Positions 46,223 through 55,240 of a stretch of DNA of 64,000 bases are shown here, piece after piece. Both the position numbers and the translations under genes were made by a program. The notes below the pieces were generated by a model. It made no database searches. It was not told the DNA's origin and saw only the letters and a program-made list of their open reading frames with translations. Position 1 is the first letter of the stretch. The number at the start of each line of letters is the position of its first letter. The stretch is taken from positions 4,030,001 to 4,094,000 of the forward strand of contig NZ_CP041146.1 in the NCBI RefSeq assembly GCF_006494775.1, read 5' to 3'. This DNA is from Nocardioides humi (lineage in GTDB: Bacteria; Actinomycetota; Actinomycetes; Propionibacteriales; Nocardioidaceae).

Positions 46223-46229
46223 GGGGGGT

Positions 46230-46323
46230 GCAGGAATCGCCGCTTCAGTGGTGATTCCTGCGCTTCTTGACCGTTGCAACGGCCAGTAAGTGCCAGTTTC
46301 GCCGCTTCAGCGGCGATTCCTGC
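46230..46323. repeat. Palindrome cluster between convergent genes
   Basis: GCAGGAATC (46230-46238) pairs with GATTCCTGC (46253-46261). The segment GCCGCTTCAGTGGTGATTCC recurs as GCCGCTTCAGCGGCGATTCC at 46301, where CGCCGC-TTCA-GCGGCG forms a stem. CCGTTGCAACGG at 46271-46282 lies between. Likely doubles as a bidirectional terminator for the antiporter and the ABC exporter genes. Confidence 0.62.
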
Positions 46324-46335
46324 AACCCGGGCGCC

Positions 46336-48306
46336 TCACAGCGGGACGTCGGCGCGGCGGCTGTCGCAGTGCCGGCGGCCGTGGGGCTCGCGGGAGAACT
46401 GCTCGTCGTAGAGGCGCTTGTAGAGGCCGCCGAGGGCCATCAGCTCGCGGTGGGTGCCGCGCTCGACCAGGCGGCCGTCCTCGAGGCCGAAGATCACGTC
46501 GGCGGAGCGGATGGTGGAGAGGCGGTGGGCGATGGCGATGGTGGTGCGGGAGCGCGTGGCGCGCTCCAGGGCCTCCTGCACCAGCCGCTCGGTCTCGGTG
46601 TCGAGGGCGGAGGTGGCCTCGTCGAGGATCAGGATCCGCGGGTCCTTGAGCAGGACGCGGGCGATCGCGAGGCGCTGCTTCTCGCCGCCGGAGAGCCGAT
46701 ACCCGCGCTCGCCGGTGATCGTCTCGTAGCCCTCGGGAAAGCTCATGATCCGGTCGTGGATGTTGGCGTCGCGCGCGGCCTGCACGATCTCCGCGGGCGA
46801 CGCGCCCGGGCGGGCGTAGGCGATGTTGTCGCGGATGGTGCCGTGGAAGAGGTACGGCTCCTGGGTGACCATCCCGACCGCGTCGGCGAGCGAGGAGAGG
46901 GTGAGCTCGCGGACGTCGTGCCCGTCGATGAGGACCGCGCCCTCGGTCACGTCGTAGAACCGCGGGACGAGGTACGTCGCCGTGGTCTTGCCGCTGCCCG
47001 AGGGCCCCACGATCGCGGCGAGCTGCCCGGGCTCGACGACCAGGGAGACGTCGTCGAGCGCCCAGCCCGGCTCGGCCGAGCGCTCGTCGTCGGTCGGCTC
47101 GTCCTCGATCCGTACACCGCTCTCGCCGAACCGGTCGCCGTGGAAGGTGCCGGACAGCGTCCGCGGATCGGGGTAGCGGAACCGCACGCCGCGCAGCTCG
47201 ACCCGGCCCCGCAGGCGATCGGGGTCGAGCGCGACCGCGCCGGGCCGCTCGGTGATGGCCGGCTCGAGGTCGAGGTACTCGAAGATCCGCCGGAACAGGG
47301 CCAGCGACGTCTGCACGTCCAGCGAGACGCGCATCAGCTGCAGCAGGGGCATCTGCAGCCGGCCCTGCAGCGTGGTGAACGCGACGAGCGTGCCGGCGGT
47401 GAGGGTGCCGTCGCCGACCGGGAGCGAGCCGGTGAGCATCCACCCGGCGACGAGGTAGATCAGTGCCGGGGTGATCGCGAAGAAGGTCTGCACGACCGCG
47501 AAGAAGGTGCGCCCGGTCATCGCCTGCTCGACCTGGAGCCGGGTCTGGCGGCGGTTCGCCTCCCGGTAGCGCGCGACCTCCGACTCGGACCGGTTGAACA
47601 CCTTGGCGAGCAGGATCCCGCTCACCGACAGCGCCTCCTCGGTGATCGCGGTCATCTCCGAGAGGGACTCCTGGGTACGCCGGGCGAGCCGCTGCCGGCG
47701 CCGTCCGACCCGCAGCTGCAGGGTGATGAACAGCGGCATCAGGATCAGCGTCAGCACGGTCAGCTGCCACGACAGCACGACCATCGACACGAAGGCCGCG
47801 GTCACCGTGACGGAGTTCTGCACGATGGTGGTCGCGGTGTCGGTGAGCACCGTCCGCACGCCCGCGACGTCGTTGGCGAGCCGGGACTGGATCGCGCCGG
47901 TCTTGGTCGCGGTGAAGAACGCCAGCTCCATCTTCTGCAGGTGCTCGAAGAGGTCGCCGCGCAGGTCGGCCATCGCGGAGTTCCCGACCGTCGAGGTCAG
48001 CCAGTTCTGCCCGATCCCGATCAGTGCCGTCGCGATCGGGATCGCGCACATCCCGGCGACCAGCCACGCCAGCAGGTGCAGCCGCGCGCCGCCGCCGTCG
48101 ATCGGGAAGAGCGCGTCGTCGAAGACCGCGCGGGTCAGGAAGGGCACCAGCGACTGCAGCGCCGCCGACGCGACGACCGCCACCAGCACCAGCGCGATCT
48201 GGGCGCGGTAGGGCCGCAGCAGCCGCGCGACGCGCGGGAGGACGTCCTGGTTGCCGTACAGCTCGTCGGGGGACAGATGCGTGATCGTGGAGCTCGGCCG
48301 CGGCAT
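46336..48306 (-). CDS. ABC exporter, fused permease and ATPase (MsbA/LmrA type)
   Basis: 656 aa from ATG 48306. Six TM helices in residues about 35-340 (VLVAVVASAALQSLVPFLTR; MVVLSWQLTVLTLILMPLFI). NBD residues about 370-630 with an insert of about 30 residues (GDRFGESGVRIEDEPTDDER) before Walker A GPSGSGKTTATYLV; LSGGEKQRLAIARVLL; ILILDEATSALD; H-loop AIAHRLST. Functions as homodimer, substrate unknown. Start overlaps the nitroreductase stop by 1 nt, so the two are co-expressed. Confidence 0.94.
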   Translation of the reverse strand: MPRPSSTITHLSPDELYGNQDVLPRVARLLRPYRAQIALVLVAVVASAALQSLVPFLTRAVFDDALFPIDGGGARLHLLAWLVAGMCAIPIATALIGIGQNWLTSTVGNSAMADLRGDLFEHLQKMELAFFTATKTGAIQSRLANDVAGVRTVLTDTATTIVQNSVTVTAAFVSMVVLSWQLTVLTLILMPLFITLQLRVGRRRQRLARRTQESLSEMTAITEEALSVSGILLAKVFNRSESEVARYREANRRQTRLQVEQAMTGRTFFAVVQTFFAITPALIYLVAGWMLTGSLPVGDGTLTAGTLVAFTTLQGRLQMPLLQLMRVSLDVQTSLALFRRIFEYLDLEPAITERPGAVALDPDRLRGRVELRGVRFRYPDPRTLSGTFHGDRFGESGVRIEDEPTDDERSAEPGWALDDVSLVVEPGQLAAIVGPSGSGKTTATYLVPRFYDVTEGAVLIDGHDVRELTLSSLADAVGMVTQEPYLFHGTIRDNIAYARPGASPAEIVQAARDANIHDRIMSFPEGYETITGERGYRLSGGEKQRLAIARVLLKDPRILILDEATSALDTETERLVQEALERATRSRTTIAIAHRLSTIRSADVIFGLEDGRLVERGTHRELMALGGLYKRLYDEQFSREPHGRRHCDSRRADVPL

Positions 48307-48977
48307 CAGCTGTCCCCTCCGGCCGGGCCCCAGCCCGCGCCCCAGCGGCCGCGGTGGGCCACCTCCCGCCACGGGGTACGACGACGGCGACTCGCCGACC
48401 CCCGCGCCCCCGTCGCGGGCGGTGCCGGGTGGCCGATCGTGATCGCGCCGATCGGGTGCGGCGCCTCCTCCTCGGCGGTGTCGGCGAGGCCGAGCCGGGC
48501 CTTCACGGCGTCGACCCGGTCGGGGACCAGCCCGAAGAAGCAGGCGCCGAGGCCGGCGTCGGTCACCGACTGGAGCAGCAGCAGCGCGGCCATGGCGGTG
48601 TCGAGGTGCCAGTACGGCATCGCCCAGCGACTCTCGTCGTGCGTGCCGAGGCCGGCGCGGCGCTTGTCCGGCTCGGCGTACCGGTCGAGGTAGGCGTCGC
48701 GGCGACTGCACGGCACGACCACCACGGGCGCGGTCATCATGCCCGCCAGCCACCGGTCCGGCGTACCGTCCTCGCCGGCGTCGTCGGTCTGCGCGGCCCA
48801 GAACCCGCGGACCGCGTCGGGCGTGTCGAGCACGACGAACGCCCACCCCTGGGCGAACCCGGCGCTCGGCGCCCGGGTGGCGTGGTCGAGCGCCCGCTCC
48901 AGCACCGCGGGGTCCACCGGCTCGGCCGTGTAGGCGCGCGTCATCCGGCGTCGGCGGACCACCTCGGCGAACTCCAT
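48306..48977 (-). CDS. Nitroreductase-family FMN protein
   Basis: 223 aa. FMN-binding N-terminus VVRRRRMTRAYTAEPVDPAV; APSAGFAQGWAFVVLDTP; LLLLQSVTDAGLGACFFGLV; PIGAITIGHP. Similar to actinobacterial nitroreductase-fold oxidoreductases of the F420/FMN FbiB-like type. The substrate is not predictable. Operon with the ABC exporter. A 61-bp hairpin lies 28 bp upstream of its start. Confidence 0.9.
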   Translation of the reverse strand: MEFAEVVRRRRMTRAYTAEPVDPAVLERALDHATRAPSAGFAQGWAFVVLDTPDAVRGFWAAQTDDAGEDGTPDRWLAGMMTAPVVVVPCSRRDAYLDRYAEPDKRRAGLGTHDESRWAMPYWHLDTAMAALLLLQSVTDAGLGACFFGLVPDRVDAVKARLGLADTAEEEAPHPIGAITIGHPAPPATGARGSASRRRRTPWREVAHRGRWGAGWGPAGGDS

Positions 48978-49005
48978 CCGGCCAGCCTAGGGGTCGCCGT
49001 TTCGG

Positions 49006-49066
49006 CGCAATTGAACGGATTGAGCACGGTTTCGCAGGAGAAACCTGCTGGAACCGTTCAATTGCG
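49006..49066. repeat. 61-bp nested hairpin element
   Basis: Perfect 13-bp arms CGCAATTGAACGG (49006-49018) and CCGTTCAATTGCG (49054-49066) enclose 35 nt with an inner stem GGTTTC/GAAACC. Lies between divergent genes. The low-GC arms stand out from the background. Confidence 0.65.
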
Positions 49067-49093
49067 GAGATAGAGCAGCTCGCCGGAGCAGGA

Positions 49094-49152
49094 CCTGAGG
49101 TAGGCGGGCGGCCCGGATAGGGCAGTTGTCCGATGTGCGGGCCTACCTCAGG
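49094..49152. repeat. 59-bp nested hairpin element
   Basis: Perfect 12-bp arms CCTGAGGTAGGC (49094-49105) and GCCTACCTCAGG (49141-49152) enclose 35 nt with an inner CGGA/TCCG pair. CTACCTCA recurs at 49163-49170, just before the start of the 50-aa gene. Same loop length as the element at 49006. Confidence 0.62.
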
Positions 49153-49169
49153 CGACGAGTCTCTACCTC

Positions 49170-49322
49170 ATGAGCAGCGACTACTTCACCAGTGCAGAGA
49201 ACGACTACCGCCGCCAGCAGGTGGCCCGCGGGATGGCCGCGAGCCGGGCCGGCCGGAGCCGCGCCTCGTGGCTGCGGCGGATCTTCGCGACCGACCCCAG
49301 TCTCGCCCGTCGCGCCCGCTGA
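49170..49322 (+). CDS. 50-aa basic protein of unknown function
   Basis: ATG to TGA, 50 codons. Product begins MSSDYFTSAENDYRRQQVAR and ends DPSLARRAR; strongly basic and helical, with an aromatic N-terminus. Codon use is like its neighbours (third positions nearly all G/C). It precedes the LuxR gene by about 40 bp and may be co-transcribed. Not recognised; small proteins of this type are often missed in annotation. Confidence 0.6.
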   Translation: MSSDYFTSAENDYRRQQVARGMAASRAGRSRASWLRRIFATDPSLARRAR

Positions 49323-49363
49323 GGGACGCCGTACCCGTGCCGGCACTGTCGGTGGCGGACGCC

Positions 49364-52300
49364 ATGATGGTGCCCGTGGCCGCACACAGCAGCCTGACCA
49401 TGGTCGGGCGTGACACCGAGCTCGCCGAGGCGATCGCGGTGCTCGACGACGCGGTCAGCGCCGCCGAGTCCGGGACCCAGCAGCGGGCGGTGCTGCTGTC
49501 CGGCGACGCCGGCGTCGGCAAGACCCGGCTGCTGCGGGCGCTGCGCGACCACGCGCTCGAGGCCGGCTGGCAGGTGCTGGCCGGGCACTGCCTCGACTTC
49601 GGCGACAGCGCGCTGCCCTACCTCCCGTTCAGCGAGGTGCTCGGCCGGCTCGACGCCCACCACCCCGACCTGGTCGAGGCGGTCGCCGCCGTCCACCCGG
49701 CCCTGACCCGGCTCCAGCCGGGCCGCCGTACCCGCGTCGTCGGCGAGGACTCCTCCGACGACCGCAGCCGCGGCGCCGACCGCGGCGACATCTTCGTGGC
49801 CGTCCACGCACTGCTCGAGGCGGCGGCCACCGAGGCGCCGGTGCTGCTCGTCGTCGAGGACCTGCACTGGGCCGACCAGTCGACGCGCGAGATGCTCGGG
49901 TTCCTGTTCACCCGCGCGTTCTCCCGTCCGGTCGCGATCGTGGCGTCCTACCGCTCCGACGACCTGCACCGCCGCCACCCCCTGCGCCGCCAGGTCGCCG
50001 AGTGGACCCGGCTGCCGCAGGTCAGCCGGCTCGCGCTCGGCCCGCTGCCCGCGGAGGCGGTCCGGGCGCTGGTCCACGAGCTCGACCCGTTCGGGCTCGA
50101 CGAGCGGTCGGTGACCCGGATCGTCGACCGGGCCGAGGGCAACGCGTTCTTCGTGGAGGAGCTGGTCGCCTCCGGGTCGTGCGCCGACGGCGACGTTCCG
50201 GGCGATCTCGCCGATCTGCTGCTGGTCCGGCTCGACCGTCTCTCCGACGAGGCCCGCCACGTGGCCCGGGTCGCCAGCGTCGCCGGCCGGCGGGTCACCC
50301 ACGATCTGCTCGCGGCCACCGCCGACGTGCCCGTCGACCGGCTCGACGCCGGCATCCGGCAGGCGGTCGAGATGAACGTGCTCGAGGTCGGCGGCCACCT
50401 CTACTCCTTCCGCCACGCCCTGCTCGGCGAGGCGATCTACGACGACCTGCTGCCCGGCGAGCGGGTGCGGCTGCACGCGCGGTACGTCGCCGCGCTGTCC
50501 ACCGGCGCGGCCCGCGGCACGTCGGCCGAGCTGGCCCGCCACGCGCGGCGCGCCAACGACCTCGATCGCGCCGTCACGGCCAGCATCGAGGCGGGCCACG
50601 AGGCGATGGCCGTCGGTGGGCCGGACGAGGCGGCCGACCACTACGAGCAGGCTCTCGAGCTGCTGGAGGACCCCGACCGGGTCGCCCGGCTCGACGTCGA
50701 CCACGCCCAGCTGGTGTCCTGGGCCGCCAACGCGCTCATCGTCGGAGGCAACGCCGTGCGGGCCGGCCAACTGGTCGCCGCCCGGCTCGCGCAGCTGCCA
50801 CCCGACGGCCCCGACCTCGACCGCTGCCGGCTGCTCCACAGCCACGCCGTGATCCTCTCCATGACCGAGACCGAGCTCGACCCCGTGGAGGTCTCCGCGG
50901 AGGCGGTGGCGCTGGCTCCGGAGGGCGAGAGCTCGCTGCGGGCGAAGGTCCTGGCCACCCACGCGCGGATCCTCGACAGCTACCGACCGGACCTGCAGGA
51001 CGAGGCGGAGTCCCTCGCCACCGAGGCGCTGGCCATGGCGGAGCGCCTGGCCATGCCCGAGCTGGCCTCCGACATCCAGACCACGCTGAGCGGGCTGGGG
51101 GTCAAGACCGTGGAGGGCACCGCGCAGGACGCTCTGCGCCGGGCGCTCGAGTCGGCGGTCGACAGCGCCGTGCGCGCCGGTGCCTTCCAGGCCGAGCTCC
51201 GTGGGCGCTGGCTGCTGGGCCGGTCCTACCAGGACTCCGCCGACTGGGAGCAGGCGGCCCGCTGGTTCCGCTCGGCCGTGGACCTGGGGGAGCGGGCCGG
51301 CTTGGTCTGGGCGCCCTACAGCATCGAGTCCCGCTGGCAGCTGGCCTGGGTCGCCTACGCCCTCGGCCAGTGGGACGACGTGGTCGCGCTCGTCGAGGCG
51401 GTCGACGGGCTCGGCGGGCCGCCCATCCCGCTGGGGATCGTCGAGCCCGCCCGCCTGGCGGTCCGCGCCGCGCGCGGCGCGGACGTCCTCACCCGGCTGC
51501 AGGCGCTGCGCGCCCTGTGGGAGGACGAGGGCGGCATCGCGGTCTACAGCGCCGGCGTCGAGATCGACGTCCACGCCGACCGCGGCGACGCGACCGCGGC
51601 CATCGGCGTCTACGACGACGTCGTGGAGGTGCTCGGCCGGATCTGGGGCGAGTCCTTCGGCGGCCAGATCCGCCTTGCCGCGTCCACACTGGCCGCGATC
51701 GGCCGCGCGCTGCCTCGGGCCAGCTCCGCCGAGCGCCGTACCCTCGTCGCCCGCGCCGACCGGCTGCTCGCCGACGGCGAGGCCGTGCTCGCGGCGATCC
51801 GCGAGCGCAGCGGCCCGTGGGGTCCCGAGGGCCGGATGTGGACCGACCGGCTGGTCGCCGAGCATCTCCGGGTGCACTGGCTCGCGGGTGCCGACCGCGC
51901 CGACGGTGCTGAGGGGTCTGCCAGCGCCGAGGGGGCTGCCAGCGCCGACGGGCCGCGGCGCGACGAGCTGCTCGCCGCCTGGGAGACGGCGCTCGACTCG
52001 ACCGCCAAGGTCGGCAACGTCCCGGTGCTGCTGCGCGTGCGCGCGGCGTACTCCCAGATCCTGCGGCTCACCGGCGACACCGCCCGTGCCCGCGACGAGG
52101 CCGGCCAGGCCCGTGCCCTGGCCGACCGGCTGCGCGCGCCGGGGATGGTGGCCGACCTGCTGGCCGAGTCCGGTGCGTCCCGGGGGACGACCGCGACCGG
52201 CCACACCGGCGGCGCCGCGCTCACCGCGCGCGAGCTGGAGATCCTCGCGCTCGTCGCAGAGGGCCGGTCCAACGGCGAGATCGGCAAGCAGCTGTTCATC

Positions 52301-52408
52301 AGCACCAAGACCGTCAGCGTCCACGTCTCCAACATCCTGGGCAAGCTCGGCGCCTCCGGCCGGACCGAGGCGGCGGCGATCGCGCGCCGCGACGATCTCC
52401 TACCGTAG
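49364..52408 (+). CDS. Large ATP-binding LuxR-family regulator (LAL type)
   Basis: 1014 aa from ATG 49364 (GTG 49337, preceded by GAGGGA, is an alternative). N-terminal AAA/STAND ATPase: MVGRDTELAEAIAVL, Walker A LLSGDAGVGKTRLLRAL near residue 45, Walker B VLLVVEDLHWADQSTREML. A long TPR-like helical middle (residues 400-930) follows, then a C-terminal LuxR HTH (LTARELEILALVAEGRSNGE, KQLFISTKTVSVHVSNILGK). Typical pathway-specific activator. No nearby target operator is recognised; the P450 downstream is one possible target. Confidence 0.93.
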   Translation: MMVPVAAHSSLTMVGRDTELAEAIAVLDDAVSAAESGTQQRAVLLSGDAGVGKTRLLRALRDHALEAGWQVLAGHCLDFGDSALPYLPFSEVLGRLDAHHPDLVEAVAAVHPALTRLQPGRRTRVVGEDSSDDRSRGADRGDIFVAVHALLEAAATEAPVLLVVEDLHWADQSTREMLGFLFTRAFSRPVAIVASYRSDDLHRRHPLRRQVAEWTRLPQVSRLALGPLPAEAVRALVHELDPFGLDERSVTRIVDRAEGNAFFVEELVASGSCADGDVPGDLADLLLVRLDRLSDEARHVARVASVAGRRVTHDLLAATADVPVDRLDAGIRQAVEMNVLEVGGHLYSFRHALLGEAIYDDLLPGERVRLHARYVAALSTGAARGTSAELARHARRANDLDRAVTASIEAGHEAMAVGGPDEAADHYEQALELLEDPDRVARLDVDHAQLVSWAANALIVGGNAVRAGQLVAARLAQLPPDGPDLDRCRLLHSHAVILSMTETELDPVEVSAEAVALAPEGESSLRAKVLATHARILDSYRPDLQDEAESLATEALAMAERLAMPELASDIQTTLSGLGVKTVEGTAQDALRRALESAVDSAVRAGAFQAELRGRWLLGRSYQDSADWEQAARWFRSAVDLGERAGLVWAPYSIESRWQLAWVAYALGQWDDVVALVEAVDGLGGPPIPLGIVEPARLAVRAARGADVLTRLQALRALWEDEGGIAVYSAGVEIDVHADRGDATAAIGVYDDVVEVLGRIWGESFGGQIRLAASTLAAIGRALPRASSAERRTLVARADRLLADGEAVLAAIRERSGPWGPEGRMWTDRLVAEHLRVHWLAGADRADGAEGSASAEGAASADGPRRDELLAAWETALDSTAKVGNVPVLLRVRAAYSQILRLTGDTARARDEAGQARALADRLRAPGMVADLLAESGASRGTTATGHTGGAALTARELEILALVAEGRSNGEIGKQLFISTKTVSVHVSNILGKLGASGRTEAAAIARRDDLLP

Positions 52409-52448
52409 GAGGGTGTCTCGCCGGTGACCGCGGCGTAGCGTCGATCGG

Positions 52449-54013
52449 GTGACGACGACCGAGGACCGCGAGGACACCCTGCCGCTGACCCTGCAGCGCT
52501 TCCGGCGCACCAGCGTCGTGGGCGGCGGCGACCTGCCGCCGGTGCCGATGGACCGGCTCCCCCGGGCCCGCGCTGGCCGGCGATCGTGCAGACGGTGGCG
52601 CTGATGCGGTTCCGGCACCAGTTCCACCCGTGGCTGCACCGGAGGTACGGCGAGGCCTTCACCCTGAACCTGGTCCCGGGCAACCGCCCGTTGGTCCTGT
52701 TCACCTCGCCCGCCGTGACGAAGGAGATCTTCGCCGCGGACCCCGAGGTCTTCCACGCCGGGCGCGGGAACGCGATCCTCGGCCCGATCATGGGCGAGCA
52801 CTCCCTGCTCCTGCAGGACGGCGGCGAGCACCACCGCGCCCGCAAGCTGCTGATGCCGGCGTTCCTCGGCCACGCGCTGCGCGGCTACCGCTCGTTGGTC
52901 GCCGAGGTCGCCGCCGCCGAGGTCGCCGGATGGCAAGAGCCTCCGTCCACCGGTGGCCGCCTGCTGCGCACCACCATGCGGGCGCGCTGGCAGCGGTGCC
53001 GACGCTCAACGGTGCAACCAGACCGCCCTCGCGCCGGCGCCTTGCCATCACACCCGCCTGGCGGCGCTCGCGACGACGCCCACCGGCGGACGAAGGCTGA
53101 GGACGAGGCCTTCCGGGTCCTGGAGCGGATGAACGCGCTCACCCTCGAGGTGATCCTGCGCGTCGTCTTCGGCGTCACCGACGAGGACCGGCGCGCGCGG
53201 CTGCGGCCCGCGGTCAACCGCACCGTCGAGATCAGCCCGGCCATCCTGCTCGGCTGGGCGTACCCGCGCCTGCAGCGGCTCGGCCCCTGGCGGCGTACCG
53301 TCGACAACCAGGTCGAGCTCGACCGCCTGATGTACGCCGAGATCCGCGAGCGCCGCACCGCCGGGGACCTCGCCGACCGCTCCGACGTGCTGTCCCGGCT
53401 GCTCGCCGCCCACGACCCGGACGCCGCACCCGGCGAGGGCGGGCTCTCCGACGTGGAGCTGCGCGACCAGCTGGTCACCCTGCTGCTCGCCGGGCACGAG
53501 ACCACCGCGTCCGCGCTGTCCTGGGCGCTGGTCGAGGTCGGCCGCAGCCCCGATCTGCTGGCCCGCACCCAGCGCGCGGTCGACGAGGGCGACGACGCCT
53601 GGCTGGAGGCGGTGCTCAAGGAGTCGATGCGGCTGCACCCGATCATCCCGATGGTCGTGCGCACCCTGATGGAGCCCGCCACCGTCGGCGGCTGGGACCT
53701 CCCGCGCGGCACCACCGTCGGGCCGTCGATCATCGTCAGCCACCAGCGGGCCGCGAGCTTCACCGACCCGGACGTCTTCCGCCCCGAGCGCTTCCTCGGT
53801 GACGACGTCCCGCCGCTCAACGTGTGGATCCCGTTCGGCGGCGGCGTGCGCCGCTGTATCGGCGCGGGATTCTCGCTGATGGAGGGCGTCGAGGTGCTGC
53901 GCGAGGTGTTCCGCCGGTACGACGTCACCGCCGTCGGCACCGAGGTGCCCAAGGTCCGCAACATCACCAGCGTGCCCCGGCGGGGCGCGCGGATCCGGGT
54001 CCGCGCGCGCTGA
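52449..54013 (+). CDS. Cytochrome P450 with an in-frame 54-codon palindromic insert, frame broken once
   Basis: Heme monooxygenase. GTG 52449; the frame breaks at the C run 52559-52563 (one more C joins PPVPMDRLPP to GPRWPAIVQTV). I-helix LLLAGHETTASALSWALVEV; ExxR in KESMRLHPIIP; heme Cys in PFGGGVRRCIGAGFSLMEG. The family runs from EVAGW directly to ...EAFRVLERMNALTLEVILRV; here about 54 extra residues (PPSTGGRLLRTTMR...) encoded by a 161-bp palindromic element intervene, near residues 163-216. The fold may accommodate them in the D-helix region or the protein may be impaired. TAGCGT 7 nt before GTG. Confidence 0.88.
52938..53098 (+). mobile_element. 161-bp palindromic miniature element, copy 1 (inside P450)
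   Basis: Ends AGCCTCCGTCCACCGGTGG (52938-52956) and the inverse of AGCCTTCGTCCGCCGGTGGG (53079-53098). A core of about 78 bp (52983-53060) is about 85% identical to the element at 54017. The frame stays open through it, adding 54 codons with one flanking base. No transposase is encoded. Confidence 0.75.
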
Positions 54014-54016
54014 TTC

Positions 54017-54176
54017 AGCCTGGATCCGTGGATGGACACCTACTACGCGACACTCCAGCGGCGCGCTCGCGGCGTTGCGGACGCTCAACAGTCAACCAGA
54101 CTGCCCTCGCGCCCGCGCCTTGCGATCACACCCCTGGAGCGCCGCTCGCTACGGCGCCCATCCACGGCTCCAGGCT
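54017..54176 (+). mobile_element. 160-bp palindromic miniature element, copy 2 (after P450)
   Basis: Ends AGCCTGGATCCGTGGATGG (54017-54035) and its inverse with one mismatch (54158-54176); further pairing CACC..CTCCAG / CTGGAG..GGCGCC inside. TCA flanks both sides (54015-54017 and 54176-54178), a possible 3-bp target duplication. It fills the whole gap between the P450 stop and the stop of the convergent gene, so it may also act as terminator. Core shared with copy 1. Confidence 0.75.
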
Positions 54177-55240
54177 CACGCCGCCGCACGCGGCACCAGC
54201 TCCACGGTGGCGGCGACGTCCTCGAACAGGTCGCAGTAGTCGGCGTAGTCGGCACGGGCGACGGTGCCGGTCAGGGTGACGCCGAGGCCGTCGTGCAGCC
54301 AGGCCCACTGGTCGCACACGACGTCGACGCCGCCGATCCGGTGGGAGAACCGGTGGTAGGCCACCGGCTCGCCGTCGAGGTCGATCAGGTCGGCGTCCTC
54401 GACCTCGAGGTCGTCCAGCTGGAGGGCGAGGGTCGACAGCGCGTCGGCGCGCCAGTCGGTCAGCGAGGAGGCGTCGCCGACGGGCCCGGTGCGGACCACC
54501 AGCTCGGGGGTGAAGCCGGAGGCCGCGGCCGCCGGCGCCCGGGCGTGGAGGGCGACGCCGGGGGCGGGGTCGTCGCGGGTCGCCCAGCGGCGGGGGACGG
54601 CGAGGGAGACGTCGTGGGACATGGGGCCACCTCCGGTGGGTTCGGGTGTCGGGGTCGGGTGCTCGGGAGGCCAGGCGGTCTCGTCGGGCGGCCAGCGGAC
54701 CGGGCCGCCGGTGTCCGCCGAGGGAGGTACGGCGGTGGCCGGATAGGCCGCGACGAGCGGGTTCGACCGGATGGCCGGATCGACCAGGTCGGCGGCGGCG
54801 CGGACGTCGTCCTCGGCCCGGGCGAGCACGGTCCACGCCGCGGCGACGATCGGTGCGAGCGCCCGGAGCACCCGGAGCTGCTCGGGCGCCGGCGCGGCGG
54901 GCAGCCGCACGACGGTGCCGTGCAGGAGGCCGTGGCCGCGGGCGGTACGCCGCACGCGGCGCATCGTCGCCTGCACCTCCGCCAGCCGGTCGCCGTACCC
55001 GCGCAGTGCGGTGGCCAGCCTCGCCACCCCCGGCCGGAACCCGTCGAGGCCGTCGGCGAGCTCGCCGGACGCGCCGCGAAAGCCGTCGGCGCTGTCGCCG
55101 GCGAAGTCCTCCTCGGGGAACCGCCGGTGCCGCAGCGCCAGCCGGTCGGCGTCGGCCAGGGCGGACGCGAGCCGCCGCAGCGCCCGGGCGGCGTCGAGGC
55201 AGTCGCCGGGCGCGCCGGCCACCCGGGTCAGGAGCTCCAC
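54176..55240 (-). CDS. Helical ESX-like protein joined to an LpqN/DUF1795-like domain; internal start likely
   Basis: 354 aa from GTG 55240. Residues 1-150 are Ala/Leu/Arg-rich helices (DCLDAARALRRLASALADAD, EVQATMRRVRRTARGHG). Residues 170-205 are a Pro/Thr linker. Residues 207-354 form a compact alpha/beta domain (VSLAVPRRWATRDDPAPGVA, TDWRADALSTLALQLDDLEV) that resembles LpqN/DcrB proteins. GGAGGT (54629-54634) stands 6 nt before an internal ATG at 54622, so a separate 148-aa C-terminal product is plausible. It overlaps the upstream 96-aa gene by 13 nt. Function unknown. Confidence 0.75.
   Translation of the reverse strand: MELLTRVAGAPGDCLDAARALRRLASALADADRLALRHRRFPEEDFAGDSADGFRGASGELADGLDGFRPGVARLATALRGYGDRLAEVQATMRRVRRTARGHGLLHGTVVRLPAAPAPEQLRVLRALAPIVAAAWTVLARAEDDVRAAADLVDPAIRSNPLVAAYPATAVPPSADTGGPVRWPPDETAWPPEHPTPTPEPTGGGPMSHDVSLAVPRRWATRDDPAPGVALHARAPAAAASGFTPELVVRTGPVGDASSLTDWRADALSTLALQLDDLEVEDADLIDLDGEPVAYHRFSHRIGGVDVVCDQWAWLHDGLGVTLTGTVARADYADYCDLFEDVAATVELVPRAAA

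Noticed and set aside
52938..54176. The 160-bp elements as integron attC sites, which also conserve structure over sequence
   Set aside because: The GTTRRRY/RYYYAAC core sites are absent and no integrase gene is in the window.
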